This document shows, one piece after another, positions 16,631-25,063 of a stretch of 35,212 nt of DNA (its first letter is position 1; each line of letters opens with the position of its first letter). This DNA is from Oscillospiraceae bacterium (GTDB lineage Bacteria; Bacillota; Clostridia; Oscillospirales; CAG-272): contig SVQZ01000025.1 of assembly GCA_015065105.1 (NCBI GenBank), positions 1 to 35,212 on the forward strand, written 5' to 3'. The notes under the pieces are model-generated. The model ran no database searches. It was not told the origin of the DNA and was given only the letters and a program-made list of their open reading frames with translations. A program made the position numbers and the translations under genes.

Positions 16631-17746
16631 ATGAACGAAAATATCGGAATCAATATAAAAGAGCTTCGCCAAAAGGCGGGCATGACGCAGAATATATTAG
16701 CAGATAAATTAGGTGTTTCCTTTCAGTCGGTCAGCCGTTGGGAACGGGGAGAGGGTTATCCCGATATAACTCTTTTACCTATGATAGCCGCGATATTTGA
16801 CGTTACTATCGACAGCCTTTTCGGTATCAGCACAAATGAGGTTGACAAACGCATAGAGGAATTTTATAACTGCCGCCGCAAGGGATATGACCACAAGCAG
16901 CTTATTGAAACTGCCCATAATATTTGCCGTGATTTCCCCAAGAAGCGCGAGCCGAAATATATACTCTTTGATCTGCTTTCTGCACCGCCCTCGGATGAAA
17001 AGGAACGAAATGAGGGTATAAAATTAGGCTATGAGCTTATAAACAGCGCAACCTCTGCCGACGATTGGCGCAAAACCGTTGTTATAGGTGATATGATAGC
17101 GATTCTTCCAGATGAGGAATTGGAGGATTTTATTGCTGAATATACTCACGACCGTTCCCTTGATGCCATGTTAATAACACGTTACCGCAGGCAAAAGGAT
17201 GACAAAAAATTCTTAAAGCAATATGCCAAAGCACTATATTCGGAGCTATGGAGCTTCTTTAACTGCTTTCATCTTCCTCTTCTCGGTATGCTTAAACAGG
17301 AAGAAAGAAAACCGCATTGCGAGTTCAAAATGAAAATATTAAATGCACTTACTCAATTTGATAGGGATCCCTTGTCTGTTTTGGGAGACGGAGAGGTTGA
17401 TATTTTCACTCTTTGGAGAATACAATGGGGAACTCTTATGGCAGCTTTTACAAACAACGAAGAGGAATCTATTAAAATGATCAGCGAGGCTTTAACTTTG
17501 TTTGATAAAATCCGATCTTTCCCCGAAAATACACCGCTGGAAACACGAAATCCCCTTTTCGCTCCGATCAAGATATATGTTGAACACAATAGTGACAAAG
17601 GATATACAGGACTTTTCCCCGAAATTACAAGCATTGGTGCTTCGGGAATCGACTCCGAATTCATAAAGTATAATCTTGAAACACCTTTCTTTGATTGGCT
17701 GAAGGATAATGAAGAGTTTAAGGAAATAATTAAAAGGTTAAGTTGA
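16631..17746 (+). CDS. XRE-family transcriptional regulator with helical C-terminal domain
   Basis: A 371-residue protein. Residues about 5-60 form a Cro/C1-type helix-turn-helix: IKELRQKAGMTQNILADKLG, then SFQSVSRWERGEGYPDITLLP and IFDVTIDSLFG, a typical Gram-positive XRE layout. The remaining 300 residues are helical and TPR-like, probably sensing or dimerising. The start is the ATG with AAGGAG seven bases upstream; a TTG eleven codons earlier in the same frame lies almost at the predicted transcription start. It is monocistronic. The target is unknown: self-regulation, the divergent permease or the next gene are all possible. Confidence 0.85.
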   Translation: MNENIGINIKELRQKAGMTQNILADKLGVSFQSVSRWERGEGYPDITLLPMIAAIFDVTIDSLFGISTNEVDKRIEEFYNCRRKGYDHKQLIETAHNICRDFPKKREPKYILFDLLSAPPSDEKERNEGIKLGYELINSATSADDWRKTVVIGDMIAILPDEELEDFIAEYTHDRSLDAMLITRYRRQKDDKKFLKQYAKALYSELWSFFNCFHLPLLGMLKQEERKPHCEFKMKILNALTQFDRDPLSVLGDGEVDIFTLWRIQWGTLMAAFTNNEEESIKMISEALTLFDKIRSFPENTPLETRNPLFAPIKIYVEHNSDKGYTGLFPEITSIGASGIDSEFIKYNLETPFFDWLKDNEEFKEIIKRLS

Positions 17747-17805
17747 GTATGACCTCTGACAAATTGGCGGTTGGCACCGTGGCTAAGCTTCAGGTATGGA
17801 GTTTG

Positions 17806-17842
17806 ATTTTGTTTTTCGTTCAATGCCCGAAGTGGAGTGAGC
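17806..17842 (-). repeat. Partial relative of the dispersed repeat
   Basis: On the minus strand ACTTCGGGCATTGAACGAAAA matches the left arm of copies B and C (GCTTCGGGCATTTGAACGAA) with one base missing. The rest of the unit is not recognisable. Confidence 0.45.
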
Positions 17843-17894
17843 GATAACTTGCAGTTTATCGGGGAGTTCGTACCCGACAAACCAAATTTTAATA

Positions 17895-17923
17895 TTGCAA
17901 TATAGGCAAAAATATGTTATACT
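17895..17923 (+). promoter_or_regulatory. Sigma-A promoter for the RRXRR-like gene
   Basis: TTGCAA and TATACT with a 17-base spacer; transcription would begin near 17930 and give a leader of about 57-66 bases. Confidence 0.8.
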
Positions 17924-17935
17924 GAATTTGCGAGT

Positions 17936-17997
17936 GGGGACGGCACCCATAATAAATAACAGACTCGTCAATCTATACCAAGGGGGATGACACCCAT
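17936..17997 (+). promoter_or_regulatory. Leader with duplicated GGGGAYGRCACCCAT motif
   Basis: GGGGACGGCACCCAT at 17936-17950 recurs as GGGGATGACACCCAT at 17983-17997 (13 of 15 identical). Both can form a short GGG-CCC hairpin. The second copy contains the ribosome binding site and the start region, so a factor binding the motif could control translation. Confidence 0.5.
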
Positions 17998-18715
17998 CGA
18001 AAAAAACATTATTGTTGTAGATGAACAAGGAAACGAATATGAGGCTACCTACCCTAAAAGGGCAAAGGGTCTTGTTAAGAATGGCAGGGCACGCTTCATA
18101 GCTGAAAACAAAATATGCCTTGCGTGTCCGCCTAAAAGTGAAACGGAGGACAATAAAATGTCAGATAACATATCTGTAAATGAAAATATAGAGTCTGTAG
18201 AAGCAACTGCTCCAGATACAGCCGAAAAGCTGAGCGCCAAGGATATATTCGACAGAATATCCGAGCTTCAAAGGCAGATAACCGAAAACTCGTACTATTC
18301 TCTGCACAGGCTGGGAGACACCTTTTCCTCAATATATGACCATAACGGTGTGTCGGTTGCAAGTGAGGAGATCGAAGTTATATGTCAGGTATTTAAGGAA
18401 AGAGAAAAGACTCTAATGAAGATGCTTGATATATACGAAAGAATGTATGAGGATCTTTGCTCGGGCAACCGTGAGATCAAAAGCATCGAATTAATCAAGC
18501 TTTCGGTGGCCGCCGAGCTTGAGCTGATAGAAATAAGCGGATTGTCAAAAGATCGAAAAACTATGAAAATCAATGAGGCAATAGATAAAGGCCGAACGAG
18601 AATGACCGATGTAATTCTGCATTCACGGGATGCTTCAAGACCAGTCAAACTCGAAGAGGTAAGTGAGGTTTCAAAAGCTCCCGAGCCCGAAGTGATCAAG
18701 GATACCGACCAATAA
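17987..18715 (+). CDS. Hypothetical protein with RRXRR/PLMP-like N-terminal domain
   Basis: A 242-residue protein. Residues about 6-50 (IIVVDEQGNEYEATYPKRA, then KGLVKNGRARFI and ICLACPP) follow the RRXRR/PLMP pattern (VxDxxG, PxRAxxLxKxGRAxxI) found at the N-terminus of IscB-type and related proteins. No HNH, RuvC or zinc motif follows. Residues 58-200 are predominantly helical and charged (AKDIFDRISELQRQITE, FKEREKTLMKMLDIYERMYE), followed by a Glu/Pro-rich tail. The ATG used here directly abuts the AAGGGGG ribosome binding site; three codons later an ATC at 17996 has ideal spacing and would give an IEKNIIVVDE start, so the original start may have been lost there. A second start at 18158 (MSDNISVNENI) has a near-perfect GGAGGA site. 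The function is unknown. Confidence 0.65.
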   Translation: MTPIEKNIIVVDEQGNEYEATYPKRAKGLVKNGRARFIAENKICLACPPKSETEDNKMSDNISVNENIESVEATAPDTAEKLSAKDIFDRISELQRQITENSYYSLHRLGDTFSSIYDHNGVSVASEEIEVICQVFKEREKTLMKMLDIYERMYEDLCSGNREIKSIELIKLSVAAELELIEISGLSKDRKTMKINEAIDKGRTRMTDVILHSRDASRPVKLEEVSEVSKAPEPEVIKDTDQ

Positions 18716-18721
18716 CACAAG

Positions 18722-18746
18722 CCCCGTACGGGATTTCCGTACGGGG
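18722..18746. terminator. Hairpin between convergent genes
   Basis: CCCCGTACGG pairs perfectly with CCGTACGGGG around a five-base loop, followed by TTAATTTGTATT on the plus strand. The T-tract is weak, so termination is likely but not certain. Confidence 0.65.
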
Positions 18747-18756
18747 TTAATTTGTA

Positions 18757-19182
18757 TTATATTACGCCTTTTTTGATTATGAGATTTGCATATAACGCCT
18801 TTTCACCGGTGGCAACAACGGCATAAACAGTTTTTGCTCTTTCATAGAAAGCAAAGCGCTCGATCTCTTCGATACGAACGTTTTCACCCTCGTATTTAGC
18901 CATTGTTTTTTTGTATTCATCCCATATGGGAGTTTCAACGGTATCTCCCGGAACCACCTGCATAAGCCCTGCATTGTACTGCGCGTAGGTATCAAGAGGA
19001 AAGAGTGCGAGAATCGCATCAAGCATTTCATTTCCTCCATGACCGTCACAACGGACAACACGGTCATTCATGCTGTGTGAGGGAAAATTTCCATCGGCAA
19101 TTATAAGCTCATCGCCATGACCCATTTCCGCAAGAATTTTTAAGAGTTCGGGAGGAATAATGGGTGATATATTCTTTAGCAT
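18757..19182 (-). CDS. fucU: L-fucose mutarotase (FucU/RbsD family)
   Basis: Cytosolic mutarotase of 141 residues that interconverts the alpha and beta anomers of L-fucose and so feeds the isomerase. Features are LAEMGHGDELIIADGNFPSH (about 18-37), the catalytic region of the RbsD/FucU fold, and RCDGHGGNEML. It follows fucI by 11 bases with AGAGGA before the ATG, and this pairing makes FucU more likely than the ribose-specific RbsD. It is the last gene of the operon and ends next to a hairpin. Confidence 0.92.
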   Translation of the reverse strand: MLKNISPIIPPELLKILAEMGHGDELIIADGNFPSHSMNDRVVRCDGHGGNEMLDAILALFPLDTYAQYNAGLMQVVPGDTVETPIWDEYKKTMAKYEGENVRIEEIERFAFYERAKTVYAVVATGEKALYANLIIKKGVI

Positions 19183-19193
19183 AGATCTTCCTC

Positions 19194-20996
19194 TTATTTA
19201 TAAAGCGGTCCGTAGGTTGCACAAGCTCTGTAGTCCTGACCTTCCTTATCCATACCGAATGCATTCCATGCAGCGGGACGGAAAACGTCGGCATCGGGTA
19301 CGTTATGCATACAAACGGGGATACGGAGCATAGAGCATAGGGTGATAAGGTCGGCACCGATATGACCGTAGGATATAGCGCCGTGGTTAGCACCCCAGTT
19401 GTTCATTACGTCGTAAGCGGTCTTGAAGGGGCTGCCCTCCTTGCCGTCACAGCGGGGAGCAAACCATGTGCAGGGCCATGTATAGTCGGTTCTTGCCCAG
19501 AGCTTATCGGTAACCTCATCGGGAAGGTTAACCGTCCATCCCTCAGCAATCTGAAGAACGGGACCGAGACCCTTAACGAGGTTGAGTCTGATCATTGTAG
19601 CGGGCATTTCTGCCTTGGTAACGAAACGGGAGGAATATCCGCCGCCTCTGAAGTAGCCGAGGTCAGCATAGTTCCATGTGGTGTTATCCATAATAGCCTT
19701 CTGGTCAGCCTCGGTAACCTCCCACCACTTCTTCATTACGCCGTTACCGTTTTCGTCCTTGGCCTCGCCGTTAGCGTCGAGACAGCAGGCACCGGAGTTG
19801 ATAAGGTGGATAAAGCCGCCGTTCTCCTTTGCCACACCCTCAACGTCATAACCTGTAGCTCTTTTAACAGCCTCAGGGCTCCAGTAGGTACGAACGTCAG
19901 CAAACATCTGAGCACGGTTGGTAAGCAGCTTCATAAAGAGCATACCGAGACCGTTGAGAACGTCGTTTTCAGTTGCGAGAACGTAAGGCTCACGTGCGCC
20001 CTCCCAGTCGAAGGAGGTATTGAGCATAGCCTCGGGGAAGTCACAGTTAGGATAGAAGTCTGTCCACTGTCTCTGACCCTGGAAGCCTGCAGCGATAGCG
20101 TTATGACCTACAGCCTCCTCTTCACAACCCTCGGGAAGGTTGGGATTACCGTTCATAAGATCCTTGATGATGCACATCATCTTAACAACGAATTCAAGGT
20201 CCTCTTCCTTACGTTCAGCGGATCTCTGCATATTTTCAGGATTCTTGTCAAAGCCGATCTTTGCGTACTGCTTTGTCCAAGCCATAGCCTTTTCAAACTC
20301 AGCCTGATCGTAGATGCCCTCTGTCATACGGCGGATGATCTCAACCTCATCAACAGACTCAACACGCATACCGAGGTAGCTTTCGATGAAATCGGAATCG
20401 ATGATAGAACCGCCGATACCCATACAGATAGAACCGATCTGGAGGTAAGACTTACCTCTCATGGTTGCAACCGCAACGGCTGCACGGCCGAAACGAAGAA
20501 GCTTTTCCTTAACGTCGCAGGGGATGTTCTCTACCTCGTCGAGATTCTGAACGTCATGACCGTAGATACCGAATGCAGGAAGACCCTTCTGTGCATGGGT
20601 CGCAAGAACGGATGCGAGATAAACCGCACCGGGTCTCTCTGTACCGTTAAAGCCCCATACGCCCTTGATAGTCTGGGGATCCATATCCATGGTCTCGGAG
20701 CCGTAGCACCAGCAGGGAGTTACGGTAAGTGTGATATCAACACCCTCACGGCGGAACTTGTCAGCACAAGCGGCAGCCTCGGCTACACGGCCGATGGTGG
20801 TGTCAGCGATAACTACCTTTACGGGATCGCCGTTAGAGTAGCAGAGATTTTCCTCAAATAATTTCTTTGCGGCATTTGCCATTGCCATTGTCTGGTCCTC
20901 AAGGCTTTCGCGTACCTTTAAGGGGCCTCTTCTTCCGTCGATAGTGGGACGGATGCCGATAACAGGATACTGTCCTATATATCTGTTTTTTGCCAT
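19194..20996 (-). CDS. fucI: L-fucose isomerase
   Basis: Metal-dependent ketol isomerase that converts L-fucose to L-fuculose (and often D-arabinose to D-ribulose). It has 600 residues, the family size. The metal and catalytic residues are visible as Glu343 in [15 protein letters not shown], Asp367 in [12 protein letters not shown] and a His near 538 in [13 protein letters not shown]. The N-terminal part has [20 protein letters not shown], also conserved. GGAGGT precedes the ATG. The neighbours are fucU downstream and a sugar ABC transporter upstream. L-fuculokinase and fuculose-phosphate aldolase are not in the window. Confidence 0.97.
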   Translation of the reverse strand: MAKNRYIGQYPVIGIRPTIDGRRGPLKVRESLEDQTMAMANAAKKLFEENLCYSNGDPVKVVIADTTIGRVAEAAACADKFRREGVDITLTVTPCWCYGSETMDMDPQTIKGVWGFNGTERPGAVYLASVLATHAQKGLPAFGIYGHDVQNLDEVENIPCDVKEKLLRFGRAAVAVATMRGKSYLQIGSICMGIGGSIIDSDFIESYLGMRVESVDEVEIIRRMTEGIYDQAEFEKAMAWTKQYAKIGFDKNPENMQRSAERKEEDLEFVVKMMCIIKDLMNGNPNLPEGCEEEAVGHNAIAAGFQGQRQWTDFYPNCDFPEAMLNTSFDWEGAREPYVLATENDVLNGLGMLFMKLLTNRAQMFADVRTYWSPEAVKRATGYDVEGVAKENGGFIHLINSGACCLDANGEAKDENGNGVMKKWWEVTEADQKAIMDNTTWNYADLGYFRGGGYSSRFVTKAEMPATMIRLNLVKGLGPVLQIAEGWTVNLPDEVTDKLWARTDYTWPCTWFAPRCDGKEGSPFKTAYDVMNNWGANHGAISYGHIGADLITLCSMLRIPVCMHNVPDADVFRPAAWNAFGMDKEGQDYRACATYGPLYK

Positions 20997-21036
20997 TTAT
21001 TTATACCTCCAAAACAATATTTAATATTATTAAAAA

Positions 21037-21077
21037 GTAATAAGCCCCACCACAAAAGCTTGTGATGTGGCTATTAC
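21037..21077 (-). terminator. Intercistronic hairpin between rbsB-like gene and fucI
   Basis: On the minus strand GTAATAGCCACATCACAA pairs imperfectly with a downstream arm ending GGGGCTTATTAC and is followed by TTTTTAATA. It looks like a leaky terminator or RNA stabiliser that could make fucI expression differ from that of the ABC genes. Confidence 0.5.
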
Positions 21078-21128
21078 AATTTTAGTACATATTTGTTAAT
21101 ATATAATAAACAAACAATGAACTAAATA

Positions 21129-22172
21129 TTAACCTTCATATACAAGTTTATCCTTTATCATCTGATCCACGTTGTTTTCGTCCCACCATGCACCGGATAT
21201 CTCAACGTCGGGATCCACATCCTTGCCTTCGATGGCAAACACTGCCTGCTCAACAGCGTTATAGCCTATCTCATAGGAATTCTGGGCTACGGCACCTATC
21301 AGCTCTCCGCCCTTATCGGCACGCACCCATTCTATCTGCTTGGAGCCTGCATCAAAGCCGCAGAATTCGATATCATCATACTTTTCGCCTGCGGCACCCA
21401 TTGCATCATACACCTGCTTGACCACACCCTCGTTTGTCATAAATACAGCCTTTGCACCCTTTTCAAAAAGCGCCTCAAGAGCCGCCTTGTATGCGTTATC
21501 CGCATCACCCGGCTTTATTTCCAACTCGATTTTAAACTTGCCCTTGGTATCATCGCTTGCATTGGCTAAAGCTGTAAACTCGTCAATAAATCCTCCTGCG
21601 CGGTCAATACCTGTCTGGGTCTGGTCATGCTGGATAACACCGACAATAAAGGTACCCTCGCTATCTGCAATATCATCCTTTAATTCCTCGTAAAAATGCT
21701 CTGCCGCCAAAGCTGATGCGAGACGGTTGCTTGTGGCAACGTTAGCTACTATAGGATTCTTGCCCGCATCGTTCAATGCCTCTATATCATTTTCCCATAT
21801 ACCCGAATCGAACGCAACGACCGGGATCTTTTTGTCATAAGCTTGTATAAGCATATCCGAAAACCCTTCACCGATGGTAGCAAGCACAAGGGCATCGGCA
21901 TTATTTGAAAGTGCGGACTGTACCATCTCCTGCTGCGAGGGAAGATCCTTTGCACTTTCGGAGGCGGGTCCGCGGAAGGTTATGCTGTAACCGTATTTTT
22001 CAGCGGCATCCCTTGCACCCTTCTTAACAGACTGCCAGAAGGCATGGGATTCCCCCTTTGCCACGACTGCTATGGTTTTTTCGTCCTTATTCCTTCTCAT
22101 ACAACCGGTCATATTAAAAAGAAGGGCTGTACAGATAAGGAATAAAAGTGTATTTTTTAAAAACTTTTTCAT
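21129..22172 (-). CDS. Sugar ABC transporter substrate-binding lipoprotein (RbsB-like)
   Basis: A 347-residue type I periplasmic-binding-fold protein of the RbsB/Peripla_BP_4 class. The signal peptide ends in the lipobox MTGC with lipidated Cys24. The mature part begins KTIAVVAKGESHAFWQSVKKG, the typical first strand and sugar-binding helix, and continues with LPSQQEMVQSALSNNADALV, KKIPVVAFDSGI and VIQHDQTQTGIDRA. AAGGAG precedes the ATG by seven bases. The ligand is inferred to be L-fucose or a similar deoxysugar from the fucI-fucU genes downstream; the sequence alone cannot show this. Confidence 0.9.
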   Translation of the reverse strand: MKKFLKNTLLFLICTALLFNMTGCMRRNKDEKTIAVVAKGESHAFWQSVKKGARDAAEKYGYSITFRGPASESAKDLPSQQEMVQSALSNNADALVLATIGEGFSDMLIQAYDKKIPVVAFDSGIWENDIEALNDAGKNPIVANVATSNRLASALAAEHFYEELKDDIADSEGTFIVGVIQHDQTQTGIDRAGGFIDEFTALANASDDTKGKFKIELEIKPGDADNAYKAALEALFEKGAKAVFMTNEGVVKQVYDAMGAAGEKYDDIEFCGFDAGSKQIEWVRADKGGELIGAVAQNSYEIGYNAVEQAVFAIEGKDVDPDVEISGAWWDENNVDQMIKDKLVYEG

Positions 22173-22236
22173 TTTAATTCTCCTTAAAACTTATTACGTT
22201 GCTATTATTTCCAAATTCTCTTAAAATACTCAAGGC

Positions 22237-23313
22237 TCATGCTTTTTGTGAGGGACGGGATGCATTGCCGCGTATATCATTCCCGGTTTTATCATCCCTT
22301 TTTCTTATACGGAGCTTGCTGCGCTTACCCGTTTTTATAACGTCCATCATTACCGCCACTACAACTATAATACCTGTAAGCACATAGGTAACGTAAGTGG
22401 AATTGAGATTAAGGTTGAATTTTGCAAGTATCATATTAAGACCGTTTCGTATTACCACCAAAAGCGCGGCACCGATCACCGTACCCGAAACCGAGGCAAC
22501 ACCGCCTGCCGCACTTGTACCTCCTATATAAACTCCCGCTATTGCATCAAGCTCCATACCGTTTCCCGTAGCGGCGGCAACGGTGGGAAAGGCAGCTGCC
22601 CAGAATATGGCGGCAATACCCGCGGAAAGTCCCGAAACAGCATAGGCAATAAGCTTATAGCTTTGGGTATTTATACCCGAAAGTCTTGTTGCCTCTTCAT
22701 TTGAGCCTATAGAGAGTATATATCTGCCTATCTTGTTTTTATACATAAAATAAGAGCAGACAAACGCAAAGCCTATTACCCAGAGAATGCCCGTAGGAAA
22801 GCCGTTATTGTTTGAAAACACACGGTTAAACCAGCTTCCTCCGGGAAAGAAGATGTTGGGGTCTGCAACTATAAGTGCGGAAAGACCGCGGGAAAGCATC
22901 ATCGTACCGAGAGTTGCAATAAAAGCGGGAAGCTTCAAATATGCCACAAGAAAGCCGTTGAGCAAGCCGAAGTTTATGCCTATTCCTATCATTATGGGTA
23001 TGGTTAGCCATAAATTATTCCCCAAAAGTCCCGAGGTGTACATCTTACCCGCCACAACAGCAGCGGCAATACATACCGTACCTATGGAAAGATCTATTCC
23101 TCCCGTTGCTATAACAAAGGTCACACCCAAGCCCAGAATGGCATAGGGTGAAAGTGACTGCGCCATACTTACAAGGTTATATCTGTCGGTAAAATTAGGG
23201 TTAAGAAGAAAAAACACAAAAACGAGAAGGGCAAGGGCAAAAAGTATAATAATATTCTGTCCTACCTTCATACGGTATCTGTTTTTCCCTGTTCGGTTCA
23301 TTAAATTATCCAT
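22237..23313 (-). CDS. Sugar ABC transporter permease (RbsC-like)
   Basis: Membrane permease of the RbsC/BPD_transp_2 family, with 358 residues from the ATG at 23313. An earlier in-frame ATG lies inside the end of the ATPase gene, and AAAGGA directly precedes the later one, which sits four bases after the ATPase stop. Hydrophobic segments and motifs include GLGVTFVIATGGIDLSIGTV, GFLVAYLKLPAFIATLGTMM and AIAGVYIGGTSAAGG, all typical. The C-terminus has a basic tail (RSKLRIRKRDDK). It would form a homodimeric channel with the RbsA-type ATPase. Confidence 0.93.
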   Translation of the reverse strand: MDNLMNRTGKNRYRMKVGQNIIILFALALLVFVFFLLNPNFTDRYNLVSMAQSLSPYAILGLGVTFVIATGGIDLSIGTVCIAAAVVAGKMYTSGLLGNNLWLTIPIMIGIGINFGLLNGFLVAYLKLPAFIATLGTMMLSRGLSALIVADPNIFFPGGSWFNRVFSNNNGFPTGILWVIGFAFVCSYFMYKNKIGRYILSIGSNEEATRLSGINTQSYKLIAYAVSGLSAGIAAIFWAAAFPTVAAATGNGMELDAIAGVYIGGTSAAGGVASVSGTVIGAALLVVIRNGLNMILAKFNLNLNSTYVTYVLTGIIVVVAVMMDVIKTGKRSKLRIRKRDDKTGNDIRGNASRPSQKA

Positions 23314-23317
23314 TTTT

Positions 23318-24826
23318 TTATCCTTTCTCCGGGTCATTGCGTAGAGTTGCGAATTTCATTATTTTTTCCTGAGTGGCATCTTCGATATCCATATCTGCGG
23401 TTATCCTTCCCTCGCACATAACTATTATTCGGTCGCTTAAACGAAGTATTTCGGCAAGTTCGGATGATATCATGATTATCGATTTTCCCTCTGCCGCAAG
23501 CGACTCCATAAGCTCGTACATCTCACCTTTTGCTCCGATATCTATTCCTCTTGTGGGCTCATCGAAAATGAAGATATCCGAATCCTTTATCAACCATCTT
23601 GCCACTATAACCTTTTGCTGGTTTCCTCCCGAAAGATTACGTATCGTTTGCTTCATCGACGGAGTTTTGGTGCGCAAAAGCCTGTTCTTTTCCTCCGAAA
23701 CTCTTTCTATCTCCCTGTCATTGAGAAAGCCGTTTCCGCCGAATTTTTCAAGGGAGGCAAGAACGGTGTTTTCGGAAACACTTTTGGAAAGCAAAAGCCC
23801 GTATCTCTTTCTGTCCTCCGAAAGATAACATATCCCTCTTCTCACAGCGTCCTCGGGAGAATTGATCACCGCCCTTTTTCCGTTGATATAAATATCCCCC
23901 GATTCCTTTTTATCCGCTCCGTACAGGGCTCGGGCGGTCTCGGTTCGTCCTGCGCCCATAAGCCCCGCAAATCCGAGTATCTCTCCTTTTTTAAGCGTAA
24001 AGCTTACGTTTTTCACCTCGTTTCCCGCGCAGAGATCCACCACCTCAAGTACGGTCTCTGCATTCTCGGAAACATTGCTTTTTTCCTTTTTTTCGGAAGA
24101 CACCATTCTTCCCACCATCATACGGACTATCTCATCCTTGGTCGTTTTATCCGTATCAACGGTGCCTACATATTCCCCGTCGCGCATAACCGTTACTCTG
24201 TCCGAGATCTTATTTATCTCGTCCATGCGGTGAGATATATATATCATACCTATTCCTTTTTCACGAAGCTCGTTCATTATTTTGAAAAGCTCCTCAACCT
24301 CCGGCTCGGTAAGAGCCGCCGTAGGCTCGTCCAGCACAAGCAGACGGCATTCCCGCGAGATTGCCTTTGCTATCTCAACCATCTGCTGCTTACCTACGGT
24401 AAGAGAACCAAGCATAACAGTAGGATCAATCCTTACCCCGATGCGTTCAAAAAGCTTCCTTGCATCATCTATCATTTTCGAATCGTCTATCATACCGTTT
24501 TTCACAGGCTCCCTGCCTATATAGATATTCTGCGCCACGGTTAAATGGTTCATCATATTAAGCTCCTGATGTATAACGCTTATCCCTGCCGCCTGGGAAC
24601 GGGCTATATCCGAAAATTCAACCCTTTCTCCGAAATATTCTATCTCTCCCCTGTCAGGACGATGTATTCCGCAAAGAACCTTTATAAGTGTGGATTTGCC
24701 GGCGCCGTTTTCTCCCATCAAGGCGTGGACCTCTCCCTCTTTTAATTCAAAAAAGGCATTTTTCAGAGCAACGACCCCCGAAAATTCTTTTCTGATATCC
24801 TTCATTCTTAAAATCACTTTTGACAT
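23318..24826 (-). CDS. Sugar ABC transporter ATPase, two nucleotide-binding domains (RbsA/MglA-like)
   Basis: A 502-residue double-domain ATPase. Domain 1 has Walker A GENGAGKST, a signature region LTVGKQQMVEIAKAISRE and Walker B LLVLDEPTAAL. Domain 2 has the degenerate Walker A GLMGAGRTE, typical for this class, signature LSGGNQQKVIVARWL and Walker B IFIFDEPTRGID. The start is the ATG at 24826 (MSKVILRMKDI) with GAGGAG in front; an upstream ATG in the same frame has no site. It is the first gene of the fucose transport operon. I could not identify a convincing promoter in the 237-base divergent region up to 25063. Confidence 0.94.
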   Translation of the reverse strand: MSKVILRMKDIRKEFSGVVALKNAFFELKEGEVHALMGENGAGKSTLIKVLCGIHRPDRGEIEYFGERVEFSDIARSQAAGISVIHQELNMMNHLTVAQNIYIGREPVKNGMIDDSKMIDDARKLFERIGVRIDPTVMLGSLTVGKQQMVEIAKAISRECRLLVLDEPTAALTEPEVEELFKIMNELREKGIGMIYISHRMDEINKISDRVTVMRDGEYVGTVDTDKTTKDEIVRMMVGRMVSSEKKEKSNVSENAETVLEVVDLCAGNEVKNVSFTLKKGEILGFAGLMGAGRTETARALYGADKKESGDIYINGKRAVINSPEDAVRRGICYLSEDRKRYGLLLSKSVSENTVLASLEKFGGNGFLNDREIERVSEEKNRLLRTKTPSMKQTIRNLSGGNQQKVIVARWLIKDSDIFIFDEPTRGIDIGAKGEMYELMESLAAEGKSIIMISSELAEILRLSDRIIVMCEGRITADMDIEDATQEKIMKFATLRNDPEKG

Positions 24827-25018
24827 ATTTTTCTCCTCAAAAGAAATCTTTTCTTTTGTTATCTTAACCAAAAAAAGAAGGTATATTACACATTTTAAAA
24901 ACTCAGAGCGTCTTTTGCCTGCATTAAACCGAATTATAATAAGAAAATTTTTCTAATTGCGCCTTTAATCACAATTTGTTCACATAGCGTTCATTTATAT
25001 TTCATATTAGGAGTGTAA

Positions 25019-25036
25019 AATATAATGCATTATATT
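25019..25036. promoter_or_regulatory. 18-base perfect palindrome before the foldase gene
   Basis: AATATAATGCATTATATT equals its own reverse complement and lies 28 bases before the ATG at 25064. It could be an operator or just AT-rich promoter sequence; it includes a TATAAT. Confidence 0.4.
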
Positions 25037-25063
25037 ATATTTATAATAAAGAAAGGATTCATC

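Noticed and set aside
19362-20861. Long plus-strand open frame of 499 codons opposite fucI
   Set aside because: It lies wholly antisense to a convincing L-fucose isomerase, has no ribosome binding site or recognisable domain, and is Cys/His/Val-rich as expected from the complement of biased codons.
23615-24544. Plus-strand open frame of 309 codons opposite the RbsA-like gene
   Set aside because: Antisense shadow of a clear ABC ATPase, with no initiation site or family features.
21129-24826. Lsr-type AI-2 importer as partner of LuxS
   Set aside because: The layout is RbsA-RbsC-RbsB with one permease and two-domain ATPase, and it runs into fucI-fucU; no lsrF, lsrG or lsrK-like gene is present.
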